64,000 bases of DNA from positions 310,001 through 374,000 of the forward strand of contig NZ_FOXL01000004.1 of NCBI RefSeq assembly GCF_900115705.1, given 5' to 3'. The stretch is from Frateuria terrea (lineage in GTDB: Bacteria > Pseudomonadota > Gammaproteobacteria > Xanthomonadales > Rhodanobacteraceae). The notes under the pieces are model-generated. The model ran no database searches. It saw only the letters and a list, made by a program, of their open reading frames with translations, and was not told the DNA's origin. The stretch's first letter is position 1. Every line of letters begins with the position of its first letter. Made by a program: the position numbers and the translations under genes. Below are positions 17,523-24,292 of this stretch, piece by piece.

Positions 17523-17980
17523 GCCGTGCGCTTGTCCGGTTGCTCGCCGTGCTGCTGTTGGCTTTTGCGGGCCTCGCCGCGGCCCAGGCGATCGACCCCT
17601 TGCCGTTCAAGGATCAAGCCCAGGAAGTGCGCTTCCAGAACCTCACCCGGCAGCTGCGTTGCCTGGTCTGCCAGAACGAGAACCTCGCCGACTCCAACGC
17701 CGACCTGGCGCGCGACCTGCGCCACGAGGTGTTCGGGCTGATGCAGCAGGGCAAGAGCGACGATGAGATCAAACAGTACCTGGTCGATCGGTACTCCGAT
17801 TTCGTGCTGTACGACCCGCCGGTGAAGCCGTCCACCTGGTTGTTGTGGTTCGGTCCGGGCCTGTTCCTGGCGCTCGGCGCCGCCGTGGTGCTGGTGACCA
17901 TCCGCAAGCGCGGCCGTGCCACGCGCATCGACAGCCGCCTGGTCGACAACGCCACGATCGAACAAGGGGATGATTGGTGA
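17519..17980 (+). CDS. ccmH: Cytochrome c maturation protein CcmH
   Basis: A 153-residue protein with a cleavable signal (cut near AAAQA, residue 23), a periplasmic domain with the redox motif LRCLVCQNE (Cys48 and Cys51) and a C-terminal anchor (STWLLWFGPGLFLALGAAVVL). It presents reduced apocytochrome to the lyase. This is the short, split form: the TPR part is a separate gene (ccmI) that follows and overlaps the stop codon. Confidence 0.96.
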   Translation: MSRALVRLLAVLLLAFAGLAAAQAIDPLPFKDQAQEVRFQNLTRQLRCLVCQNENLADSNADLARDLRHEVFGLMQQGKSDDEIKQYLVDRYSDFVLYDPPVKPSTWLLWFGPGLFLALGAAVVLVTIRKRGRATRIDSRLVDNATIEQGDDW

Positions 17981-19014
17981 AGCTCGCGTTCTACCTGATC
18001 GCTGCCGCGATGATCGCGGTGGCGCTCGCCCTGCTGCTCTGGCCCCTGGTGCGGCATGGCCGACGGCAGGGCCGCCCAGCTGGCATCTTCGCGCTGACGC
18101 TGGTCGTCGCTTTCGTGCTGCCGCTGACCGCCGGCGGGCTCTACTTGCTCGTGGGTACACCGGTAACGCTCGACGGCGTGGCGGCGCAGCCGACCATGGA
18201 CATCGACCAGGCGGTGGCCGAATTGCGCGACCACCTCAAGCAGCAGCCGGACGATCTCCAGGGCTGGCTGCTGCTGGCGCAGACCGAGGCGGCCATGCAC
18301 CAGGACGCGCAGGCACGCAGCGCCTATGGCCAGGCGCTGCGGCTGGATCCCCACAGCAGCACGGCCATGGTCGGCTGGGCCGAAGCCGATTCCATGGCGC
18401 GGAGCGACCATCGCATTGAGGGCCGTGCGCTGGACCTGCTCAAGCAGGCCGTAAAGGCCGACCCAGCCAACCAGCGCGGTCTGTGGCTGCTCGGCATCAG
18501 CCAGTTCCAGCATGACGACTACACTGCCGCCACCGCCACCTGGCGCCGCCTGCAGCCGCTGCTGGATCCCGGCTCCAACGTGGCCAAGGCCGTGACCGAG
18601 CAGATTGCCGTGGCCGAGGCTAGGGCTGGCGGCAAGCCGGCCCCGGCGGCTGCCGCCGCGCCCCAGGGCCCGCGCCTGACGGTGAAGGTCGAGCTCGATC
18701 CGTCGTTGCGCGGCAAGCTCAGGCCAGGGGCCGTGCTGTTCGTCTATGCGCGCGCAGAGCAAGGCCCTCCGATGCCGCTGGCGGTGGCCCGCCTCGAAGC
18801 TTCACGGCTGCCGGCCACCGTCACGCTTACCGATGCCATGGCCATGTCGCCGCAGTTCAAGCTCTCCTCCACCGACAAGGTCTTCGTCGGCGCCCGGGTC
18901 AGCGCCAGCGGCCAGGCGATCGCCCAGGCGGGCGACCTGGAAGGTGATGCGGGCGTGGTCGATGTGGACCATGCCGGCCCGATACGGATCGTCATCGACA
19001 AGGTTCACCCATGA
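17977..19014 (+). CDS. ccmI: Cytochrome c biogenesis TPR protein CcmI
   Basis: A 345-residue apocytochrome chaperone. Two N-terminal membrane helices (residues 1-20 and 30-55) are followed by a periplasmic TPR region (about 75-210, e.g. WLLLAQTEAAMHQDAQARSAYGQAL) and a C-terminal beta domain (LTVKVELDPSLRGKL) like that of NrfG/CycH proteins. I chose GTG at 17977, overlapping the ccmH stop as GTGA; a TTG three bases earlier is also possible. It is the last ccm gene, and metX starts within its stop region. Confidence 0.93.
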   Translation: MKLAFYLIAAAMIAVALALLLWPLVRHGRRQGRPAGIFALTLVVAFVLPLTAGGLYLLVGTPVTLDGVAAQPTMDIDQAVAELRDHLKQQPDDLQGWLLLAQTEAAMHQDAQARSAYGQALRLDPHSSTAMVGWAEADSMARSDHRIEGRALDLLKQAVKADPANQRGLWLLGISQFQHDDYTAATATWRRLQPLLDPGSNVAKAVTEQIAVAEARAGGKPAPAAAAAPQGPRLTVKVELDPSLRGKLRPGAVLFVYARAEQGPPMPLAVARLEASRLPATVTLTDAMAMSPQFKLSSTDKVFVGARVSASGQAIAQAGDLEGDAGVVDVDHAGPIRIVIDKVHP

Positions 19015-20141
19015 ACACGGGAGCCCCTGACGCCCGCCGCTACTACGCCCTGCCCTCGCCATTCGCGATGAAGCGCGGCGGCCGGTTGCTCGGGGCACAG
19101 GTGGCTTACGAGACCTGGGGGCGGCTCACCGCGGCACGCGACAACGCCGTGCTGATCCTCACCGGCCTGTCGCCCAGCGCGCATGCGGCCTCGAACGCGG
19201 AAGATCCGACCCCCGGCTGGTGGGAAGGCATGCTCGGTCCCGGCAAGGCGATCGACACCGACCGCTGGTTCGTCATCTGCGCAAACTCGCTGGGCAGCGA
19301 CAAGGGCTCGACCTGTCCAGCCTCGATCGATCCGGCCACCGGTGAGCCCTACCGCCTCGGCTTTCCCGAACTGGCGCTGGAAGATGTCGCCAATGCCGCC
19401 TTCGAACTGGTCCACCATGGCCTCGGAATCGAACGCCTGGCTTGTCTCGTCGGCTGCTCGATGGGTGGCATGGGTGCGCTGGCCTACATGGTTCTGCACC
19501 CCGGCAGCGTGCGCGCACACGTCAGCGTCGATACCGCACCGCAGGCGCAGCCGTTCGCCATCGCCATCCGCTCGCTGCAACGCGAGGCGATCCGGCTGGA
19601 CCCGCAATGGAACGGCGGCGACTACGACATCCACGATGGCCACGGCACGCGCTATCCGGAGATGGGCATGAGCATCGCGCGCAAATTGGGTGTGATCACC
19701 TATCGCTCCGCGATGGAGTGGAATGGCCGCTTCGCGCGCATCCGGCTGGACCCGGAAAAGCGCGAAGGGGAGCCATTCGGCTTCGAGTTCCAGGTCGAAT
19801 CCTATCTGCAGGGCCACGCGCAACGCTTCGTGCGCAGCTTCGATCCCAACTGCTATCTCTACCTCTCACGTGCCAGCGACTGGTTCGATATCGGCGAGTA
19901 CGGCGGTGGCGACATCATGCAGGGCCTCAAGCGCATTCAGATCGAACGCGCGCTGGTGATCGGCGTGAGCACCGACATTCTGTTCCCTCTGGAGCAGCAG
20001 GAGCAGATCGCCACTGGCTTGTCCGCCGCTGGCGCCCACGTCGACTTCGTGGCACTGGACTCGCCGCAGGGCCACGACGCCTTCCTGGTCGACATCCCCA
20101 ACTACAGCCGCGCCATCGGCGGTTTTCTGGCCGGTCTGTGA
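19011..20141 (+). CDS. metX: MetX-family acyltransferase (homoserine/serine O-acyltransferase)
   Basis: A 376-residue alpha/beta-hydrolase-fold acyltransferase that activates a hydroxy amino acid for sulfur assimilation. The nucleophile is the Ser of VGCSMGGMGALAY; the Asp is in STDILFP and the His in QGHDAFL. The block CANSLGSDKGSTCPASIDPATGEPYRLGFPEL differs from classical homoserine acetyltransferases (SNVLGGCYGTTGP type) and resembles the Xanthomonadales MetX proteins reported to be serine O-succinyltransferases. So the product may be O-succinylserine for cysteine synthesis. It overlaps ccmI by four bases and is followed by cysteine dioxygenase. Confidence 0.85.
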   Translation: MNTGAPDARRYYALPSPFAMKRGGRLLGAQVAYETWGRLTAARDNAVLILTGLSPSAHAASNAEDPTPGWWEGMLGPGKAIDTDRWFVICANSLGSDKGSTCPASIDPATGEPYRLGFPELALEDVANAAFELVHHGLGIERLACLVGCSMGGMGALAYMVLHPGSVRAHVSVDTAPQAQPFAIAIRSLQREAIRLDPQWNGGDYDIHDGHGTRYPEMGMSIARKLGVITYRSAMEWNGRFARIRLDPEKREGEPFGFEFQVESYLQGHAQRFVRSFDPNCYLYLSRASDWFDIGEYGGGDIMQGLKRIQIERALVIGVSTDILFPLEQQEQIATGLSAAGAHVDFVALDSPQGHDAFLVDIPNYSRAIGGFLAGL

Positions 20142-20218
20142 ATTACTGACGGGCCTGTCTCGGCCTGCTAACACCGGTGCGTTAAACTCGGCGTGAAGCT
20201 GTACTGCGAGAAAACCCC

Positions 20219-20800
20219 ATGCTCACCACGCAATTCCCCGGCTGCCGCGAGCTGATCGACGCGATCGACCATGCCGTCGCCATGAACTCCACGTTCGCGG
20301 TGACCGATACCCTGCGCAACAGCCTGTGCAAGCTCATGCGCAGCGGCGCAGTGAAACTGCCCGACTGCGTGTTCGAGACCGCCGAGGGCCGGTACGCCCG
20401 CCGCGAGCTGTACCGCAGCGAGCAGCATGGCTACTGCGTGGTGGCGATGACGTGGGGTCCCGGACAGGGCACGCCGATCCATGACCACTGCGGCATGTGG
20501 TGCGTCGAGGGCGTCTGGAGCGGAGCGCTGGAAGTGGTGCAGTACGAGCGCCTGGCCGACGAGAACGGCCATTGCCGCTTCCAGCCGGTCGGCTCGATTC
20601 AGGCCGGCCCCGGCTCCGCCGGCAGCCTGATACCGCCTCACGAGTACCACACCATCCGAAATCCCAGCGATGACGCGATCGCAGTCAGCCTGCACATCTA
20701 TTCCGGCAACATGACGCGCTGCGCGATCTTCCAGCCGTTGCCCGAAGACCATGGCTACGAGCGCTGCGAACGCCAGCTGGGACTCGACCCGGTGCACTGA
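20219..20800 (+). CDS. Cysteine dioxygenase family protein
   Basis: A 193-residue cupin non-heme iron thiol dioxygenase that oxidises cysteine (or 3-mercaptopropionate) to a sulfinate. The three iron ligands are His88 and His90 (TPIHDHCG) and His144 (HEYHTIRN). Cys95 and Tyr161 (HIYSG) occupy the positions of the cross-linking Cys93 and Tyr157 of mammalian cysteine dioxygenase, with identical spacing from the ligands. Many bacterial relatives have Gly at the Cys position. No strong ribosome-binding site precedes the ATG. It lies 77 bp after metX, suggesting a shared role in cysteine balance. Confidence 0.9.
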   Translation: MLTTQFPGCRELIDAIDHAVAMNSTFAVTDTLRNSLCKLMRSGAVKLPDCVFETAEGRYARRELYRSEQHGYCVVAMTWGPGQGTPIHDHCGMWCVEGVWSGALEVVQYERLADENGHCRFQPVGSIQAGPGSAGSLIPPHEYHTIRNPSDDAIAVSLHIYSGNMTRCAIFQPLPEDHGYERCERQLGLDPVH

Positions 20801-20824
20801 CCCGGGCATAATTCGCGTTCTTGT

Positions 20825-20910
20825 GCCGGTGTGGCGGAATGGTAGACGCGGCGGACTCAAAATCCGCTTCTGGCGACAGAGTGTAGGTTCGAGTCCTATC
20901 ACCGGTACCA
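20825..20910 (+). tRNA. tRNA-Leu (anticodon CAA)
   Basis: An 86-nt class II tRNA with the 3' CCA encoded. The acceptor stem GCCGGTG pairs with CACCGGT (one terminal G-U). The anticodon stem GCGGA/TCCGC encloses the loop CTCAAAA, giving anticodon CAA for TTG codons. The long variable arm (CTGGCGACAGAG region) and TTCGAGT T-loop are as expected for leucine. Confidence 0.97.
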
Positions 20911-20935
20911 CAAGAAGGCGTGCTGTTCGCGCCGG

Positions 20936-20961
20936 AAAAGCCCGCCGCGTGCGGGCTTTTT
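20936..20961 (+). terminator. Rho-independent terminator after tRNA-Leu
   Basis: AAAAGCCCGC-CGCGT-GCGGGCTTTTT: a 9-bp stem counting the A/T pairs, followed by a T-run, 25 bp after the tRNA. Confidence 0.9.
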
Positions 20962-21110
20962 GTTTGCCGCCGGGCAATGGAAACGATCGGATGGGCAACC
21001 GCAATGGCTCATGCGCTCGATTTTCCATGATGTTTCTCAAAAAAATCACTTTTGCTGCTGTTAGAGTGACATTGCTCAATTAGTGAGCAGTCCAACAAGG
21101 GGACATGGCT

Positions 21111-21599
21111 ATGATCAAATTCCTGCCGCGCCGTGCGCTCTGCGCCGGCCTGGTTGTCATGAGCCTTTCGGCTCCCGCTTTTGCGGCACAGGCGCCGGGC
21201 ACTGGCCTGGGTCAAAGCTGGCCGAATGCGCAGGACGTGAGTGCAAGCGCGCACTGGCACGTCTATACGTTTGCCAGCAATGGCGTGAGGTATATCCAGG
21301 TCAACGACCTCGATGGCAACGTGCGCGTGGCTTTCGCCACCGCCAACGGCCAGTTCCTGGTGCTGCCGATGGGCCGCAACGCAAACAGCCTTTCGACCCC
21401 GCAGCAGCCGGTGACGGCGTCCAACACCGTGGTACCGCTGAGCTCGTACACCGAAACCGTCTACCGCGACGACAGCGTCCAGCTCAATGCGGTGCCCATG
21501 AGCGATGGCACGACCGTATTCAGCGCTACCACGCCGACGACGGCTGCGGCAGTTGCCCCATGCAACGATCCAGTGGAATGCAATGCCCACTTGAATTGA
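21111..21599 (+). CDS. Secreted protein of unknown function
   Basis: I do not recognise a family. The 162-residue product has a clean Sec signal peptide (MIKFLPRRALCAGLVVMSLSAPAFA-A). The mature part is small, Thr/Ser/Val-rich and probably beta-structured: ASAHWHVYTFASNGVRYIQVNDLDG, then repeated strand-like segments, ending with two cysteines (CNDPVEC) that could form a disulfide. ATG 21111 is preferred because AAGGGG sits eight bases upstream; an ATG six bases earlier would be only two bases from it. The upstream DNA is AT-rich, with an inverted repeat GCTCA-ATTAG-TGAGC at 21074-21088. A terminator follows at once. Confidence 0.75.
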   Translation: MIKFLPRRALCAGLVVMSLSAPAFAAQAPGTGLGQSWPNAQDVSASAHWHVYTFASNGVRYIQVNDLDGNVRVAFATANGQFLVLPMGRNANSLSTPQQPVTASNTVVPLSSYTETVYRDDSVQLNAVPMSDGTTVFSATTPTTAAAVAPCNDPVECNAHLN

Positions 21600-21632
21600 A
21601 AAAAAAAACCGCCTTCAAGGCGGTTTTTTTTT
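21600..21632. terminator. Bidirectional terminator
   Basis: An A-run, the stem ACCGCCTT-GAAGGCGGT in AACCGCCTTCAAGGCGGTT and a T-run of nine. It separates the secreted protein gene from the convergent MASE1 gene. Confidence 0.92.
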
Positions 21633-21640
21633 CACGCGAA

Positions 21641-23230
21641 TTACAGCAGGTCCGGCTCGAAGAGCATGAGGCTCAAACGCTCGCCACCTGGCAGCGACCT
21701 TGCCCGGACTTTACCGCGGAAGATTGCGGCGCGGTCCTTGATGGCGCCCAAGCCCAACCCGCTCCCGCCAAGAGCCGACGCCAGGTCATCCCAACGTACG
21801 CGGCTAAGTCGCTCGTACTCGACACGAGTGTCCGCGCAAAGCGCTACCCAGCGGCGACCTCCGAACGATCCCCCGCGAAGCCGCACGTGGATGTGGCTGA
21901 TATTGCGCTTGGAGCAAGCCAGGGCAACTGCCTCACAGGCGAGACGATAAAGCGTGATGTGCACGCTGGTTGGAAGTTCATCCAATTTCCCGTCGCGCAC
22001 GTCGCACCAGTAGACGATGCCAGCTTCGTCCAGGGCGCGCGGCATCGAGCCTTCGCGCAGGGCGGCCAGCAAGCCACGCTCGCGCCATGCCAACGGATAT
22101 AACGAGTCGGCCAGGCGGTACATCTGGTGCTGCGTGAGTGCCGCCTGGCGATAGTAGGTACGTTCATCGAGGCCCGGAAGCAGGCCACGTAGGCGCCCAA
22201 CCAGCTGCGTGTAGGACGCCTGGATGGCGCCGCTGACCTGTTCCAGGGCGTAGGAGGTCTGCCGTAATTGCATTTCCCCCATGAAGACATTCCGCTGTGC
22301 CATGGCCAGCGCCAACCGGGCATCGGTCTTCTCGCGCATCTCCCCCTCGTGGAGCAGCGCAATGCGCCCGCCCAACATCAGCATGGTGGTAATGGTGAAC
22401 GCGATGAATACCAAAGCCTGTACTGTGTCCGTGTCGCGAACGCCCGTAACGGTAAGCACCACGGCGATGCTGGCGGCCGTCCCACCCAAAGCCGCGCCAC
22501 GCCACCCATGCCGTAGCGCCAACCAGGCCACGGGCAAAAACATGGCCACCCGTGCCTCGCGGCTCACATCCCCGGATGCTCCCCGTACCAGCCACACCAA
22601 CAAAACCAGTGCGGGAACCAGCAAAAACGCCGAATCCATCACCAGGCGGCTTTCCGAGAACTTCGCCCACAGCTGGCGCAGGTCGGCGATCGGGAGTTCC
22701 TCGCGGACAAACAGGATCAGCGGGACGAGGGTGAGGATGCCGATGTAGTTGCCCAGGAAATACCAGCCGACGACCGACCTGAGCTGGTAGTGGAACGCTC
22801 CTGCCGGCCACTGCATCACCGAGAAGGTGACCATGTTCACCGCCGTCCAGATAGCCGAAACGGCCAACGTGCAAGACAAGAAGACGTTGATGTTCGTCGC
22901 GTTCCGCGAAGGGAACATGCGACGCCGTTCGCGGCACCACCGGACGACCGGCATGGCGAACAGTATCGGAGGCAGCATGTAGCCAACGCCCCAGAGCCAG
23001 CCGTACTCGGGCGCGCACGCCATGCCATGGGGTACCAAGGCGAGGCACTCGCCTATGGCGAGCGCAGGCCAATACCGATAAGGGACAAACAGCAGGACGC
23101 CGAGACGGCATCCGGCGAAGATCAGCCAGAACGAAAAAGAGACGTGGCGCAAAAGGGTGTACGCCAGCGCGTACCCCAAGGCCACGGCGACGTGCCGGAG
23201 CCAAATGTTTGTCCCTATCCCCTTTGGCAT
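21641..23230 (-). CDS. MASE1-domain protein with degenerate histidine-kinase core
   Basis: A 529-residue inner-membrane signalling protein. Residues 10-310 form a MASE1 sensor with eight or more helices (FWLIFAGCRLGVLLFVPYRYWPALAIGE, GNYIGILTLVPLILF). A coiled linker leads to a region like the NarX/HPK7 dimerisation domain (MYRLADSLYPLAWRERGLLAALREG) and an ATPase-like domain (LYRLACEAVALACSKRNISHIHVRLRG ... GGSGLGLGAIKDRAAIFRGKVRARSLPGGERLSL). The N-box Asn and the D-box Asp are not visible, and no typical phospho-His H-box is seen. ATG 23230 has GGGGACGGAAG upstream; the open frame 70 codons further upstream is unsupported. It may bind rather than hydrolyse nucleotide. Confidence 0.8.
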   Translation of the reverse strand: MPKGIGTNIWLRHVAVALGYALAYTLLRHVSFSFWLIFAGCRLGVLLFVPYRYWPALAIGECLALVPHGMACAPEYGWLWGVGYMLPPILFAMPVVRWCRERRRMFPSRNATNINVFLSCTLAVSAIWTAVNMVTFSVMQWPAGAFHYQLRSVVGWYFLGNYIGILTLVPLILFVREELPIADLRQLWAKFSESRLVMDSAFLLVPALVLLVWLVRGASGDVSREARVAMFLPVAWLALRHGWRGAALGGTAASIAVVLTVTGVRDTDTVQALVFIAFTITTMLMLGGRIALLHEGEMREKTDARLALAMAQRNVFMGEMQLRQTSYALEQVSGAIQASYTQLVGRLRGLLPGLDERTYYRQAALTQHQMYRLADSLYPLAWRERGLLAALREGSMPRALDEAGIVYWCDVRDGKLDELPTSVHITLYRLACEAVALACSKRNISHIHVRLRGGSFGGRRWVALCADTRVEYERLSRVRWDDLASALGGSGLGLGAIKDRAAIFRGKVRARSLPGGERLSLMLFEPDLL

Positions 23231-23502
23231 CTTCCGTCCCCTGGCTGATCCCGAATCGCCCGCTACCGATGTATCGGCACATTGACCCGATACTGAACCG
23301 ACCGAAGCGTGAAATGTTAGTGAAACCAACGGCCTGTAAATTATCTTAGCGCACCTGTGCTGGGGACGCGTGAGTGCCTTGCGCGGGCCGTGCCCCGCGT
23401 CGCATTCCGGGTGGCCCATCGGATGCCACCGCACGTGCATTTGGAGGGGCGACGCCCAGCGGGGGCGCTATCCCATACACCCCCGGAGCCCGGCAGGCAG
23501 CC

Positions 23503-23877
23503 TCAACAGGAACAGGAGGAAGCCAGCTCGGCCACCATTCGGAACAGGTCATTGCGATGGAACGGCTTCTGCAGCGTGGGCCGGTCCTGCCACGGCTCGC
23601 GCAGGCCATGGGCTCCGTAGCCGGTGGCAAAGGCGAACGGGATCTCGCGGGCGGCCAGCGCCTCGGCGACCGGGTAAACCTCCTCGCCGCCGAGGTTCAC
23701 GTCCAGGATCGCCAGGTCGATCGCTGCGCTGCGCGCCGCTTCCACGGCCTGGTCGATGCGGGCCATGGGCCCGATGATGGTGTGGCCAGCTTCGGCCAGC
23801 ATGTCTTCCAGCAACATCGCCACCAGCATCTCGTCTTCGACTAGCAGTATCCGCCAGGGGCCGGATGTTTTTTCCAT
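23503..23877 (-). CDS. Stand-alone CheY-like response regulator
   Basis: A 124-residue single receiver domain with no output domain. Acidic pocket Glu14/Asp15 (LVEDEML), phospho-acceptor Asp59 (LAILDVNLGG), switch Thr85 (FATGYG) and Lys104 (QKPFHRNDL) are all present, so phosphorylation is likely. The LVEDEMLVAMLLEDMLAEAGH type is common in orphan receivers of alpha- and gammaproteobacteria that take phosphate from HWE or hybrid kinases. It ends with Cys-rich SSCSC. Same strand as the MASE1 gene but about 270 bp apart and preceding it. Confidence 0.9.
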   Translation of the reverse strand: MEKTSGPWRILLVEDEMLVAMLLEDMLAEAGHTIIGPMARIDQAVEAARSAAIDLAILDVNLGGEEVYPVAEALAAREIPFAFATGYGAHGLREPWQDRPTLQKPFHRNDLFRMVAELASSCSC

Positions 23878-23885
23878 GGTGCTAC

Positions 23886-24128
23886 CTATTGCAACAAGGT
23901 CGTGGCATCCGGATCGGACAGTTCGCGCCAGCTGCCGTCGCTCTCCTGCACCCGCACGGGCGGATGCTGCAGCCCCCAGGCCCGCACCAGCTTGGCACGC
24001 ACCCTTACGGCAGCCGAGATCGCTTCGGCCCGGGTCGGGTAGGTGCCCACTCGGGAAGCCTCGCCGCGCACGATCCAGGGGGCCTCGGCGCTGAACGGCA
24101 CGAACAGGCGTACGGTTTCCGGGTTCAT
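23886..24128 (-). CDS. Small conserved-looking protein of unknown function
   Basis: An 80-residue acidic-basic mixed protein starting MNPETVRLFVPFSAEAPWIVRGEASRVGTYPTRAEAI. The ATG at 24128 has GGGAGGGA nine bases upstream. The pattern of short strands then a helix with regularly spaced basic residues (AAVRVRAKLVRA) recalls DUF2188-like small proteins, but I cannot confirm that. It stops eight bases before the CheY-like gene begins, so the two are probably co-transcribed. Confidence 0.65.
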   Translation of the reverse strand: MNPETVRLFVPFSAEAPWIVRGEASRVGTYPTRAEAISAAVRVRAKLVRAWGLQHPPVRVQESDGSWRELSDPDATTLLQ

Positions 24129-24292
24129 CGCGTCCCTCCCTCGGATGGGTCGGCCTGCCGGGCTACCGGCGGGCCGCATGTTCCGCTGGCCGGATCGGCA
24201 GTTTTGCAGATGTCGCAAGGCTTGGATAGGCACCAAGGCAGCCTTGTTGGCCTCCGTTCGGGCTTCCCGCCTGATGCTCGCCAGAGGGGCGT

